A stretch of DNA of 64,000 bases, taken from NCBI RefSeq assembly GCF_900104695.1, contig NZ_FNSW01000001.1, forward strand, positions 1 to 64,000, in the 5' to 3' direction. Origin of the DNA: Paenibacillus sp. GP183. GTDB taxonomy: Bacteria > Bacillota > Bacilli > Paenibacillales > NBRC-103111. The position numbers were made by a program, and so were the translations under genes. Below are positions 8,002 through 16,272 of the stretch, in pieces. Within the stretch, counting starts at the first letter, position 1; the number at the start of each line of letters is the position of its first letter. Under the pieces are notes generated by a model that was not told the origin of the DNA, did not search any database, and worked only from the letters and a program-made list of their open reading frames with translations.

Positions 8002-8672
8002 GTGACGACCGCACAAACATCGTAAAACGCGCTGTACAGGAAATTCAAGATGGCATGTATGTCAATCTGGGCATCGGTATGCCTACACTGATTGCTAGCT
8101 TTATACCGCAAGACATGAACGTGATGCTTCATTCTGAAAACGGGATGCTTGGCATCGGGCCCTATCCGATTGAGGGAGAAGAGGATGCGGATTTGATCAA
8201 CGCCGGAAAAGAAACCGTCACTGCGATCAAGGGCGCCTCTTACTTTGACAGCGCGGAATCGTTTGCCATGATTCGGGGAGGGCATATCCATCTGGCTATT
8301 CTAGGTGGAATGGAAGTTGCCGGTAACGGTGATTTGGCCAACTGGATGATCCCGGGTAAAATGGTCAAAGGCATGGGAGGCGCCATGGATCTGGTCAGTG
8401 GTGTGCAGCGGATCGTTGTCATTATGGAGCATGTCAATAAATATGGAGAGTCGAAAGTGAAAACCGAATGCACCCTGCCTCTTACAGGTAAAGGCGTAGT
8501 GGACCGGCTTATCACCGATTTGGCTGTATTTGATTTTACCGATAGCGGGATGGTTTTGGTTGAACTGCAGCCTGGAGCCACTTTGGATGATGTACAAGCG
8601 AAAACTGAGGCCGCATTTATCGTTTCTCCCGATCTGAACCAAAGTCATATTGAGGAGGGATTCCAAGCATGA
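7998..8672 (+). CDS. scoB: 3-oxoacid CoA-transferase subunit B
   Basis: A 224-residue beta subunit carrying the catalytic Glu47 in the [11 protein letters not shown] motif, which forms the enzyme-CoA thioester. The ATG at 7998 has AGGAGG 8 bases upstream and overlaps the scoA stop; longer in-frame extensions into scoA lack such a site. The glycine-rich block near residues 117-127 ([11 protein letters not shown]) is also typical. Together with ScoA it makes acetoacetyl-CoA for the downstream thiolase, whose start in turn overlaps the scoB stop. Confidence 0.92.
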   Translation: MSDDRTNIVKRAVQEIQDGMYVNLGIGMPTLIASFIPQDMNVMLHSENGMLGIGPYPIEGEEDADLINAGKETVTAIKGASYFDSAESFAMIRGGHIHLAILGGMEVAGNGDLANWMIPGKMVKGMGGAMDLVSGVQRIVVIMEHVNKYGESKVKTECTLPLTGKGVVDRLITDLAVFDFTDSGMVLVELQPGATLDDVQAKTEAAFIVSPDLNQSHIEEGFQA

Positions 8673-9853
8673 GAACAGAAGCTGTCATTGTAAGTGCTGT
8701 ACGCACAGCAGTAGGTAATTTTATGGGAGCTCTGTCGGGAGTCAGCGCACCCGAGCTCGGCAGTATTGCCATCCGGGAGGCGTTAAGGCGGGCCAATATC
8801 AGCGATGATCAAGTGGATGAAGTGATCATGGGCAATGTACTTCAAGCCGGATTAGGCCAAAATCCGGCGAGGCAAGCTTGGCTGAAAGCCGGCTTCAGTA
8901 AATATGTTTCCTCCATGACGATAAACAAAGTTTGCGGTTCCGGGCTTAAAGCAGTCATGTTGGCCGCACAAGCTGTAAAACTGGGCGATGCCGACATCAT
9001 CGTCGCCGGCGGCATGGAGAACATGAGCCAAGCGCCTTATCTTCTTCAAGGTGCACGCGCCGGCCTCCGTATGGGCGATGCCCCCATGGTGGATTCGATG
9101 ATTCGCGACGGGTTATGGTGCGCCATGTGCGACATTCACATGGGGATTACCGCCGAAAATGTCGCGGAGCGCTACGGGCTTACAAGAGCAGAGCAGGATG
9201 AATTCGCCGCATGGAGCCAGGTAAAGGCGCAGCAGGCTTTGAATTCGGGTCGTTTCGGCGATGAAATCGTGCCGGTTTCTATTCCGCAGCGCAAGGGTGA
9301 TCCGCTGCTCTTTGCCCAAGATGAGTTCCCCCGTGCTGGAACAACGGTGGAAGCTCTGGGCAAGCTGCGGTCAGCCTTCAAGCAAGATGGGACGGTTACA
9401 GCAGGCAATGCCTCAGGCATCAACGACGGATCAGCTGCGCTCGTCGTGATGTCCGCGGAGAAAGCGGAGGAGCTCGGCTTGAAGCCGCTGGCCCGAATCC
9501 GCGGGTATGCCAGTTCCGCGCTTGAGCCGTCCATGATGGGTCTCGGACCCATAGAGGCTGCTCGCTTACTGTTCAAGAAAACAGGAGTGTCCTTAGGCGA
9601 TATCGATCTGTTTGAAATGAATGAAGCTTTCGCGGCCCAATCTCTGGCCGTCGCGCGTGAACTCGACATTCCGTCTGAGAAGCTGAATGTCAATGGGGGC
9701 GCCATAGCTCTCGGTCATCCAATCGGTGCAAGCGGAGCTCGTATCTTGGTGTCTCTGCTTCATGAGTTGGATAAGCGGGATGGTAAATTGGGCTTGGCAG
9801 CTCTTTGCATTGGCGGCGGTCAAGGCGTGGCTATGCTGGTTGAACGAGATTAA
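8669..9853 (+). CDS. Acetyl-CoA C-acetyltransferase (thiolase)
   Basis: A 394-residue thiolase of normal family length. Cys89 (KVCGSGLKA) is the acyl-accepting nucleophile, His350 lies in GHPIGASG and Cys380 in CIGGGQG is the proton-transfer residue, so the enzyme should be active. In this operon it would split acetoacetyl-CoA to two acetyl-CoA, the last step of 3-hydroxybutyrate use. The start overlaps the scoB stop (ATGA) with GAGGAGGG upstream. A terminator follows. Confidence 0.93.
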   Translation: MRTEAVIVSAVRTAVGNFMGALSGVSAPELGSIAIREALRRANISDDQVDEVIMGNVLQAGLGQNPARQAWLKAGFSKYVSSMTINKVCGSGLKAVMLAAQAVKLGDADIIVAGGMENMSQAPYLLQGARAGLRMGDAPMVDSMIRDGLWCAMCDIHMGITAENVAERYGLTRAEQDEFAAWSQVKAQQALNSGRFGDEIVPVSIPQRKGDPLLFAQDEFPRAGTTVEALGKLRSAFKQDGTVTAGNASGINDGSAALVVMSAEKAEELGLKPLARIRGYASSALEPSMMGLGPIEAARLLFKKTGVSLGDIDLFEMNEAFAAQSLAVARELDIPSEKLNVNGGAIALGHPIGASGARILVSLLHELDKRDGKLGLAALCIGGGQGVAMLVERD

Positions 9854-9865
9854 AGCCAATTGAAT

Positions 9866-9913
9866 GGGGCAGTGTCCCATAGGAATAAATAACCTTTAGG
9901 GACTGCTCTTTTT
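9866..9913 (+). terminator. Rho-independent terminator ending the 3-hydroxybutyrate operon
   Basis: GGGGCAGT-TCCC pairs with GGGACTGCTC, with an inner AGG/CCT helix, followed by TTTTT. Confidence 0.8.
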
Positions 9914-9947
9914 GATGGAGAATATGCTCAAAGCTGGTGGGTTGGGG

Positions 9948-10138
9948 AGGGAACGATGAAAAACATCCTTCCAGGGGGAGTTTTCTTTTTTCAGAATGCT
10001 GGAAGACTGAAAAACAATCTTCCAGAGGCTATAAGAGGTTAGCTAGGCCGTAATTGGTCGCTGGAACGATGAAAAACATCCTTCTAGCGGCGATTTTCGT
10101 TTTCCAGAATGCTGGAAGGCTGAAAAACATCCTTCCAG
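9948..10138 (-). repeat. Modular palindromic repeat element, copy 2
   Basis: Four 27-bp hairpin modules at 9948-9974, 9999-10025, 10061-10087 and 10112-10138, separated by 24, 35 and 24 bp. Read on the minus strand, modules and spacers align with copy 1 at the window start across about 150 bp, including a conserved spacer motif ctggaaaa-gaaaatc. The two copies are inverted with respect to each other. The central module is identical in both copies; others differ at a few stem positions. No ORF is supported within it. Confidence 0.8.
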
Positions 10139-10152
10139 AAAAATAGAAAGAC

Positions 10153-10212
10153 AGTCGAGACTTTCTCGACAATCTGAGGTTGAGCAGGATAGTATCTTGC
10201 TCAACCTTTTTT
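10153..10212 (+). terminator. Tandem hairpins ending in a strong terminator, no gene in front
   Basis: A GTCGAGA/TCTCGAC hairpin (10154-10170) is followed by a perfect 9-bp stem GGTTGAGCA/TGCTCAACC (10178-10206) and six T. No coding region lies between the thiolase terminator and this site, only the repeat element, so it may end a non-coding transcript or act as a backup. Confidence 0.65.
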
Positions 10213-10284
10213 CTGTTTCATATATCATTTTGTCAGCTTGAGTTCCATTTTCGTTATATAACAGATAAAATTTTTAAAACAGTA

Positions 10285-10313
10285 TTGCACAGTGATATTT
10301 TGTGATATATAAT
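10285..10313 (+). promoter_or_regulatory. Sigma-A promoter of the isocitrate lyase operon
   Basis: TTGCAC (10285-10290) and TATAAT (10308-10313), spacing exactly 17. Start of transcription near 10320. Confidence 0.8.
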
Positions 10314-10329
10314 AATAAAAAAATAACAA

Positions 10330-10345
10330 ACTGTATTAGTACAGT
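10330..10345. promoter_or_regulatory. Operator-like palindrome ACTGTA-TTAG-TACAGT
   Basis: A perfect 16-bp dyad about 10-25 bases after the predicted transcription start, a position where a bound repressor would block the isocitrate lyase operon. The TGTA-N4-TACA core resembles GntR-type operators; the factor is unknown. Confidence 0.45.
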
Positions 10346-10373
10346 TAATGTCATTGATGAGGGAGGTGTTGAT

Positions 10374-10538
10374 ATGGATTGTCCCACATGTAAAGGTCAT
10401 GGCGACTTGGATTGGACGAATTTGATCAGGGATGAGTCATCTGGCAAAACGGATATGGAAAAAGTGGATAAAGCATACGTGGTTACCCTAGTCCATCTTT
10501 GTCCTCGATGCGGCGGAAGCGGTTTTTTAGAACAATAG
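10374..10538 (+). CDS. Small two-CxxC zinc-ribbon-like protein (54 aa)
   Basis: A 54-residue protein starting MDCPTCKGHG and ending near CPRCGGSGFLEQ. Each half carries a CxxCxGxG motif like those of the DnaJ zinc centre, so one zinc ion held by four Cys is likely. GGGAGGTG is 7 bases before the ATG; an in-frame upstream ATG at 10302 overlaps the predicted promoter and is rejected. It is the first gene after the promoter and operator and lies 22 bp before isocitrate lyase, so the two are surely co-transcribed. Function unknown; a regulatory or chaperone-like role is only a guess. Confidence 0.75.
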   Translation: MDCPTCKGHGDLDWTNLIRDESSGKTDMEKVDKAYVVTLVHLCPRCGGSGFLEQ

Positions 10539-10560
10539 AACTTCGAGAGGGGAATAAGAA

Positions 10561-11844
10561 ATGAAAAATGAAAAACAAAAATCGATAGAACAATTGAAAG
10601 CAAGCTGGAGCTCCGATCGATTTGAAGGAATAACTAGACCATATTCCCCGGAAGATGTTCTCCGACTGCGCGGTTCGCTGCTTGTGGAACAAACGCTTGC
10701 TCAAAGAGGAGCAAAAAAGTTTTGGGAGCTTTTGCACTCAGAAAACTATGTGAATTCACTCGGTGCCCTAACTGGCAATCAAGCTGTACAGCAAGCAAAG
10801 GCGGGTTTAAAGGCCGTTTACTTAAGCGGATGGCAGGTAGCCGCGGATGCGAACTTATCGGGTCATATGTATCCGGATCAAAGCTTATATCCTTCAAACA
10901 GTGTTCCAAATGTTGTTAAACGGGTTAACCAAGCTCTGCAGCGTGCAGATCAAATCCAGCATTCGGAAGGCAAAGACCTGATTGACTTTTTTCTGCCGAT
11001 TATTGCCGATGCGGAAGCCGGATTTGGCGGGCCGCTCAATGTATTTGAATTAATGAAATCGATGATTGAGGCCGGTGCGGCAGCTGTGCATTTCGAGGAT
11101 CAGCTTTCATCGGAGAAGAAATGCGGCCATTTAGGCGGGAAGGTGCTGCTGCCGACTCGGCAAGCGGTCCGAAATCTGATTTCCGCAAGACTTGCAGCAG
11201 ATGTAATGGGTGTCGAAACGATTCTGATTGCAAGAACAGATGCCAACGGAGCAAGATTGCTTACAAGTGATATCGATGAATATGATCATCGATTTGTTAC
11301 CGGTGAAAGATCGCCGGAAGGTTTCTTCTATGTAAAGGAAGGACTGGAACAAGCTATCGCACGCGGTCTTGCTTACGCTCCATACGCAGACATGGTGTGG
11401 TGTGAGACATCAGAACCTAATCTTGAAGAAGCAAGAAGCTTTGCCAAAGCGATTCATACCCAATTTCCTGAGAAATTACTTGCTTATAACTGTTCGCCTT
11501 CCTTTAATTGGAAGAAAAAGCTGAGTGAATATGAGATAGCTTCTTTTCAACAAGAGATAGGCAAAATGGGCTACAAGTTTCAATTCGTTACTCTAGCCGG
11601 GTTCCATGCTATAAACCACAGTATGTTCGTACTTGCAAATGAATATAAGAGCCGCGGGATGGCTGCTTATTCCGAGTTTCAACAGGCTGAGTTTGCTAGT
11701 GAGGCATTGGGATATGAAGCTGCACGCCATCAGCGTGAGGTAGGTACGGGCTATTTTGACGAGGTATCGCAAGTGATATCCGGAGGTACGTCCACAACAA
11801 CAGCTTTACTGGGCTCTACTGAAAAAGATCAGTTTTCGTACTGA
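10561..11844 (+). CDS. aceA: Isocitrate lyase
   Basis: A 427-residue isocitrate lyase, the first enzyme of the glyoxylate shunt, splitting isocitrate to glyoxylate and succinate. The signature [11 protein letters not shown] holds the catalytic Cys188, and [11 protein letters not shown] (147-157) is the metal-binding region. Length is typical of bacterial enzymes. It would allow growth on acetyl-CoA made by the neighbouring 3-hydroxybutyrate operon. Malate synthase is not in the window. GAGGGG precedes the start. It is flanked on both sides by tiny Cys-pair proteins. Confidence 0.95.
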   Translation: MKNEKQKSIEQLKASWSSDRFEGITRPYSPEDVLRLRGSLLVEQTLAQRGAKKFWELLHSENYVNSLGALTGNQAVQQAKAGLKAVYLSGWQVAADANLSGHMYPDQSLYPSNSVPNVVKRVNQALQRADQIQHSEGKDLIDFFLPIIADAEAGFGGPLNVFELMKSMIEAGAAAVHFEDQLSSEKKCGHLGGKVLLPTRQAVRNLISARLAADVMGVETILIARTDANGARLLTSDIDEYDHRFVTGERSPEGFFYVKEGLEQAIARGLAYAPYADMVWCETSEPNLEEARSFAKAIHTQFPEKLLAYNCSPSFNWKKKLSEYEIASFQQEIGKMGYKFQFVTLAGFHAINHSMFVLANEYKSRGMAAYSEFQQAEFASEALGYEAARHQREVGTGYFDEVSQVISGGTSTTTALLGSTEKDQFSY

Positions 11845-11869
11845 GATTAACCTTGAGAGGATGAGTCGC

Positions 11870-12058
11870 ATGTCGGACACCATAATAAAAGTTGAATCTG
11901 GTTTATATCCGTTAGAGGGTTATTGTACGTATTGTGAAAGTCAGCCGGATGCAAATCCTCAAAGCCGGGAAAATGCTTGCGGGAATTGCGCAGAAACGAT
12001 GCTTTATCCGTTATCGCCCTTATTTCTTACTTTATTTCATTCATGCTTGCAGGAATGA
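11870..12058 (+). CDS. Small two-CxxC protein downstream of aceA (62 aa)
   Basis: A 62-residue product, 25 bp after aceA, with CTYC near residue 18-21 and CGNC near 38-41: four Cys that could bind one zinc. The C-terminal third is hydrophobic (LSPLFLTLFHSCL) and may be an amphipathic or membrane-touching helix. GAGAGG is 9 bases before the chosen ATG; the ATG three codons earlier is too close to that site. A terminator follows directly, consistent with a three-gene operon. No family recognised, and it shares only the Cys pairs with the small protein before aceA. Confidence 0.6.
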   Translation: MSDTIIKVESGLYPLEGYCTYCESQPDANPQSRENACGNCAETMLYPLSPLFLTLFHSCLQE

Positions 12059-12073
12059 TTTCCTATCTCGAAT

Positions 12074-12108
12074 GCAGCTGCTCTCTTAACAGAGCGGCTG
12101 TATTTTTA
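12074..12108 (+). terminator. Rho-independent terminator ending the aceA operon
   Basis: GCAGC-GCTCT pairs with AGAGC-GCTGT (one mismatch), then TTTTT. Confidence 0.8.
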
Positions 12109-12166
12109 TTGTGCCGTATTATATAATGATCCAATAAGTATCCAGAAATTGGGCGAGGTGTCGGAC

Positions 12167-13501
12167 ATGGTAGAAAGCTCTCCGGAAATGACCAAACATG
12201 GGCAAATTCTGCGTTATATCGAATCGTTAAGTATAGGGGCGCGTCTATCTGTTCGGAAAATTGCCCAGGAGCTGGAAGTAAGCGAAGGAACTGCTTACCG
12301 GGCCATTAAAGAAGCGGAAAACCTGGGAATCGTCAGTACAAAAGGGCGAACAGGAACGATACGTGTGGAGAAAAAAGAAGTTCACCAAATGGATAAGCTG
12401 ACGTTCGCGGAGGTTGTCCATATCGTCGATGGAGAAGTATTGGGGGGTTCTGGCGGACTCCATAAAACTCTGAGCAAATTTGTAATAGGCGCAATGGAGC
12501 TGGAAGATATGCTGCGATATATTGAGCCGGGTGATTTGCTTATCGTGGGGAATCGAAACAAGGCTCATTTACGCGCCCTCGGCCAAGGGTCCGCTGTATT
12601 AATTACAGGTGGCTTTGGTACTGGAGAGGAAGTCCGAAGGATGGCAGATGACCTGGAACTGCCTATCATCATCAGCACCTATGACACCTACACGGTAGCT
12701 ACGTTGATTAACCGTGCCATCGATGATCATTTGATCAAAAAAAAGATCATTCTTGTTGAGGACATCATTCGCTCTGATACACCTGTTGTTTTCTTGAGAG
12801 GCACGAATAAGATTGGAGAAATGCAGCAGATCATTGAAGATACGAAGCATACCCGATTTCCGGTTGTGGATGAACATAAAAAGCCAATCGGGATCATTAC
12901 AACCAAAGATCTGATCGGTGCTCAGCACGATCAGACGATTGATAAGTTAATGACCGGGAATCCCCTTACCATAAACGCGAAAGCTTCTGTCTCAACGGCA
13001 GGCCATATGATGATTTGGGAAGGTATTGAGCTGCTGCCGGTAGTGGATGCCAACCGAAAAATGATTGGGGTCATCAGCCGAAAAGACGTAATGAAAGCTA
13101 TGCAGATCATCCAGAAACAGCCGCAAAACGGCGAAACCTTCGAGGACCAGATTTGGGCCGGTTTTGAGGAATTGCGAAACAAGGAGGGCAGCTTATACTT
13201 TCGAGGCTCCATCTCAGCGCAAATGACGAACTATGCAGGTATGGTTTCGGAAGGAGTGCTGACTACCTTGATGAATCGGGCTGCGAATCGAACGGTAAAG
13301 GAAAACAAAAAGGGTGATTTGATATTGGACAGCTCTTCCAATTTTTTCTTGCATCCGGTTCACATTGACAGAATGATTGAGATCATACCCAGCGTCTTCG
13401 AGCTAAGCCGACGGTTCTGCAAAATCGAAATTGAGATTCACAGTGAGGATCTCTTAATAGCTAAATCGATGATAACTGCACGAATCATTAATCAATCTTA
13501 A
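12167..13501 (+). CDS. ytoI: YtoI-like HTH / DRTGG / CBS / hotdog protein
   Basis: A 444-residue cytoplasmic protein with the domain order of B. subtilis YtoI: an N-terminal winged HTH (about 1-70, VSEGTAYRAIKEAENLG), a DRTGG domain (about 75-190), two CBS domains (about 195-310) that would sense adenine nucleotides, and a C-terminal hotdog thioesterase-like fold (about 320-444). It is probably a nucleotide- or CoA-responsive regulator; the targets are not known. GAGGTG lies 7 bases before the ATG chosen; a TTG six codons earlier is possible but sits on that site. A TATAAT at 12122-12127 may be its -10 box. Confidence 0.85.
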   Translation: MVESSPEMTKHGQILRYIESLSIGARLSVRKIAQELEVSEGTAYRAIKEAENLGIVSTKGRTGTIRVEKKEVHQMDKLTFAEVVHIVDGEVLGGSGGLHKTLSKFVIGAMELEDMLRYIEPGDLLIVGNRNKAHLRALGQGSAVLITGGFGTGEEVRRMADDLELPIIISTYDTYTVATLINRAIDDHLIKKKIILVEDIIRSDTPVVFLRGTNKIGEMQQIIEDTKHTRFPVVDEHKKPIGIITTKDLIGAQHDQTIDKLMTGNPLTINAKASVSTAGHMMIWEGIELLPVVDANRKMIGVISRKDVMKAMQIIQKQPQNGETFEDQIWAGFEELRNKEGSLYFRGSISAQMTNYAGMVSEGVLTTLMNRAANRTVKENKKGDLILDSSSNFFLHPVHIDRMIEIIPSVFELSRRFCKIEIEIHSEDLLIAKSMITARIINQS

Positions 13502-13598
13502 CAGCTTGAGAATGCTCAATAGTTTTGGCATGGTTGGTGATCCGGCGTATCAGTCTTCTTGGAAGATAGTGGCGTACGTACCAATAAAAATTATTCAT
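13488..13598 (-). CDS. Possible small basic protein (36 aa)
   Basis: An ORF of 36 codons starting MNNFYWYVRHYLPRR, with a GGTG ribosome binding site 6 bases upstream. The product is strongly basic and aromatic in its first half. It overlaps the 3' end of ytoI by 14 bp on the opposite strand. There is no recognised family and no terminator of its own; kept as a weak candidate. Confidence 0.3.
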   Translation of the reverse strand: MNNFYWYVRHYLPRRLIRRITNHAKTIEHSQAVKID

Positions 13599-13826
13599 AT
13601 GTATCACCTTTCTATACTGGTTTATTTGGTCTTAAGATAAGGATTCAACAATGGGCTTGTCGAATCCTTCGATGAAAAAACACTAGTTTTGTCATATTAT
13701 GGGAATAAAAAATGGAACGTAAATGAGAGGCAATCCCAACCGGAGATAAGCCTCTTTTTGTTGTAACCCAAAAATGTTAGGAAAAGCTAGCGTAGTCGAA
13801 CAATTTTGGAGGTGATGATTTCTTTG
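13599..13826. other. Intergenic region with two hairpins before the coat cluster
   Basis: No gene is seen here. A long hairpin (AAGGATTC-ACAA / TTGT-GAATCCTT, 13639-13669) lacks a T run and may be regulatory. A terminator (AGAGGC/GCCTCT with TTTTT, 13724-13759) lies just before the coat operon. The promoter of that operon, expected to be late mother-cell (sigma-K), could not be assigned with confidence. Confidence 0.45.
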
Positions 13827-14072
13827 ATGAATCAGCAAACATTAGCTCCTCACGAATCGATGGAGCTTCACGAAGCGCTTAACTTTAAAACGCTCTGCCT
13901 CGCAAAGTCGAAATTGATGCAAGGCCTCGTTTTTGACCAAGAACTCAAAGCCTTAATGCAAAAAGACGTGAAGCAATCCATCCAAGCCATCGCCGATCTG
14001 CAAGCCGTTTATTCGAGAGCCCCATTCCAGGCGCCGGTTCCACAAAGCCGTCCCACTCCCATTTTAAATTGA
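13827..14072 (+). CDS. Small spore coat-associated protein, YraG-like
   Basis: An 81-residue protein resembling B. subtilis YraG (80 aa). It has an N-terminal [18 protein letters not shown] region and a helical [10 protein letters not shown] stretch, also seen in the 66-residue paralogue after adhB (15638-15838). It is the first gene of a cluster that matches yraG-yraF-adhB-yraE-yraD in order. GGAGGTG lies 12 bases before the ATG; TTG one codon earlier, or an ATG at 13815, are alternatives. Expected in the spore coat or its assembly in the mother cell. Confidence 0.78.
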   Translation: MNQQTLAPHESMELHEALNFKTLCLAKSKLMQGLVFDQELKALMQKDVKQSIQAIADLQAVYSRAPFQAPVPQSRPTPILN

Positions 14073-14086
14073 AGGTGAGATCAAAC

Positions 14087-14473
14087 ATGAATAACGATTA
14101 TTTAGACCCGATTAACGCGTTAAACATGCCGGAAATGGCGGATATGACTTTTGCCATGGATTTCCTCATTCGTGCCAAAGAGGGAGTAAGGAATATGGCG
14201 ATTGCCCTGACCGAAACAGCTTCCCCGGATGCAAGAGCGCTTTTGAAAAACCAGCTTCACCAAGGTCTCGCGCTGCATCAAGAAATAACCGAGCTCATGA
14301 TTCGCAAGAAATGGTTCCATCCTTACGAGGTAAGTGAACAGTATCAATTGGATCAGCTTTCGGCGAAAAACACGGTCATGATCGGGCAAATGAATTTGTT
14401 CCCGGATGATACGTCGCGCAAAGGCACGTTCGATCGAACGCCAGATGAACACATTGGGGGAAGTAGAGCATGA
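14087..14473 (+). CDS. CotF family spore coat protein, YraF-like
   Basis: A 128-residue CotF-like (ferritin-like helical) coat protein. It shows the family core: [20 protein letters not shown] near 25-44, a [17 protein letters not shown] segment and the WFHPYEV ending common to CotF proteins. B. subtilis YraF is 122 aa. AAGGTGAG is 9 bases before the ATG; an in-frame TTG six codons earlier overlaps the upstream stop codon and is rejected. The stop overlaps the adhB start (ATGA). Confidence 0.85.
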   Translation: MNNDYLDPINALNMPEMADMTFAMDFLIRAKEGVRNMAIALTETASPDARALLKNQLHQGLALHQEITELMIRKKWFHPYEVSEQYQLDQLSAKNTVMIGQMNLFPDDTSRKGTFDRTPDEHIGGSRA

Positions 14474-15606
14474 AAGCCGTAACGTACCAAGGAATTAAAA
14501 ATGTTGTTGTCAAAGAGGTTCCCGATCCAAAAATCGAGAAGCCTGACGATATGATCGTGAAGATGACAAGTACCGCTATATGCGGCTCAGACCTGCATCT
14601 CATTCACGGGATGATTCCCAATCTCCAGGAAAATTACGTCATAGGTCATGAGCCTATGGGTATTGTAGAAGAGGTGGGCCCAGGTGTCACCAAACTTAAG
14701 AAAGGCGACCGGGTCATCATCCCGTTCAACATCGCCTGCGGTGAATGCATTTACTGCAAAAATCACTTGGAAAGCCAGTGTGACAATTCGAACGAGAATG
14801 GGGAAATGGGCGCATATTTCGGTTATTCCGGAACAACCGGCGGATATCCTGGCGGACAGGCGGAATATTTGCGCGTACCTTTTGCGAATTTCACCCATTT
14901 CAAAATTCCGGAAAACAATGAGGATCCGGATGAGAAGCTGTGTTTAATCGCCGACGCCATGTCGACTGCGTACTGGACCGTCGACAATGCCGGTGTGAAG
15001 GAAGGGGATACGGTTATTGTGCTGGGCTGCGGTCCTGTCGGGCTGCTGTCGCAGAAGTTTTGTTGGCTGAAAGGCGCGAAGCGAGTTATCGCTGTCGATT
15101 ACGTGGATTACCGTCTGCAGCATGCGAAACGCACCAACAATGTGGAAATTGTGAATTTTGAGGATCATTCCAATACCGGCAGCTATTTGAAGGAAATAAC
15201 CAAGGGCGGCGCCGATGTCGTCATTGACGCGGTAGGGATGGACGGCAAGATGACCGATCTGGAGTTTCTCGCAAGCGGCCTGAAGCTGCATGGCGGTACG
15301 ATGAGTGCGGTTGTCATTGCTTCCCAAGCGGTTCGTAAAGGTGGCACCATCCAAATTACGGGTGTATATGGTGGACGCTATAACGCTTTCCCGCTCGGAG
15401 ACATCATGCAGCGAAACATTAACATTCGCTCCGGACAGGCTCCGGTCATTCACTATATGCCTTATATGTACGAGCTGGTTACTACTGGCAAAGTCGATCC
15501 CGGTGACGTCGTGACGCATATGATCCCGCTTAGCGAGGCGAAACATGGATATGAAGTGTTTGACACGAGGACGGATAATTGCATCAGAGTTGTTTTGAAG
15601 CCATAA
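14470..15606 (+). CDS. adhB: Zinc-dependent alcohol dehydrogenase, AdhB-like
   Basis: A 378-residue MDR-family zinc dehydrogenase, the same length as B. subtilis AdhB. Catalytic zinc ligands Cys38, His60 and Glu61 (ICGSD, GHEPMG) and the structural zinc Cys90, Cys93, Cys96 and Cys104 are all present, and the NAD(P)-binding GCGPVG follows near residue 185-190. It is related to glutathione-independent formaldehyde dehydrogenases. Lying between coat genes in the same order as in B. subtilis, it is expected to be made late in the mother cell, perhaps to modify or detoxify material at the spore surface; its substrate is unknown. Confidence 0.88.
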   Translation: MKAVTYQGIKNVVVKEVPDPKIEKPDDMIVKMTSTAICGSDLHLIHGMIPNLQENYVIGHEPMGIVEEVGPGVTKLKKGDRVIIPFNIACGECIYCKNHLESQCDNSNENGEMGAYFGYSGTTGGYPGGQAEYLRVPFANFTHFKIPENNEDPDEKLCLIADAMSTAYWTVDNAGVKEGDTVIVLGCGPVGLLSQKFCWLKGAKRVIAVDYVDYRLQHAKRTNNVEIVNFEDHSNTGSYLKEITKGGADVVIDAVGMDGKMTDLEFLASGLKLHGGTMSAVVIASQAVRKGGTIQITGVYGGRYNAFPLGDIMQRNINIRSGQAPVIHYMPYMYELVTTGKVDPGDVVTHMIPLSEAKHGYEVFDTRTDNCIRVVLKP

Positions 15607-15637
15607 GCTCTGAGAGTAAACAGGAGGAAAGATCGAA

Positions 15638-15838
15638 ATGAATCCGACATACGCCTTACACGAGACACTGGAGGCCCATGAAATTGCCGCCTTCAAAACG
15701 GTCTGCATGACCAAATCCAAAACGATGCAAGCCCTGGTTTCGGACCGTGAGCTTTTGCAGATATTACAGGATGATGTTGTACTATCTACACGGCAGCTGC
15801 AGGAGCTCAGCGAGCAGCTATCCAAAGCCATGATATAG
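15638..15838 (+). CDS. Small spore coat-associated protein, YraE-like
   Basis: A 66-residue protein (B. subtilis YraE is 65 aa), paralogous to the 81-residue protein at the head of the cluster: both share a HE-hexad followed by FKTLC/FKTVC, KSK and a long helix ending in Gln/Leu repeats. AGGAGG lies 10 bases upstream of the ATG. It lies 31 bp after adhB and 11 bp before the next coat gene. Confidence 0.78.
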   Translation: MNPTYALHETLEAHEIAAFKTVCMTKSKTMQALVSDRELLQILQDDVVLSTRQLQELSEQLSKAMI

Positions 15839-15849
15839 GAGATGAGAAT

Positions 15850-16146
15850 ATGAACCCAATTCTGGAAAATATGATGGGGCTGAACACGCTGACGGACGAA
15901 GTCATTGCGATGGACTTCTTGATAAACGCCAAGAGCGGAGTTCGCAATTATGCTTTCGCCGTCACCGAATGCGCCTCGCCGGAACTCAAAGCTGTATTAA
16001 CCAAACAGCTTGATGAAGCGATCGTTACTCACGAGAAGATCACGAGTTATATGATGTCACGAGGCTTGTACCATCCTTATGACATTAACGAACAAATTCA
16101 GCTTGATCAGAAAAACATTGAAACGGCTTTGAATATTCCGTCTTAA
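15850..16146 (+). CDS. CotF family spore coat protein, YraD-like
   Basis: A 98-residue CotF-like protein (B. subtilis YraD is 99 aa). The core VIAMDFLINAKSGVRNYAFA, the TECASPELKAVLTKQL segment and the YHPYDI end parallel the YraF-like protein upstream. Last gene of the cluster, ended by a good terminator. Expected location is the spore coat. Confidence 0.85.
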   Translation: MNPILENMMGLNTLTDEVIAMDFLINAKSGVRNYAFAVTECASPELKAVLTKQLDEAIVTHEKITSYMMSRGLYHPYDINEQIQLDQKNIETALNIPS

Positions 16147-16159
16147 TGCCCGTAAGCGG

Positions 16160-16189
16160 AGAGCTTTCCCATGTGGAAGGCTCTTTTTT
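16160..16189 (+). terminator. Rho-independent terminator ending the coat/adhB cluster
   Basis: AGAGC-TTCC pairs with GGAA-GCTCT, followed by six T. Confidence 0.85.
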
Positions 16190-16272
16190 CTTGAATATTT
16201 ACATTGATGCATGTGGGAGGTAAGATAAAAGCATCGAAAATCAGGGGAAAACGCTAAAACGGAGGTGAAACT

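Noticed and set aside
9172-9705. Long antisense ORF of 177 codons inside the thiolase gene
   Set aside because: A codon-bias shadow: the thiolase frame has all catalytic motifs, the antisense frame has no recognisable domain.
13639-13669. Hairpin AAGGATTC.../...GAATCCTT as a terminator of ytoI
   Set aside because: No T run follows on either strand; a true terminator lies at 13724-13759.
14944-15831. 295-codon ORF antisense to adhB
   Set aside because: The adhB frame has complete zinc ligands and matches a known family; the reverse frame has no such support.
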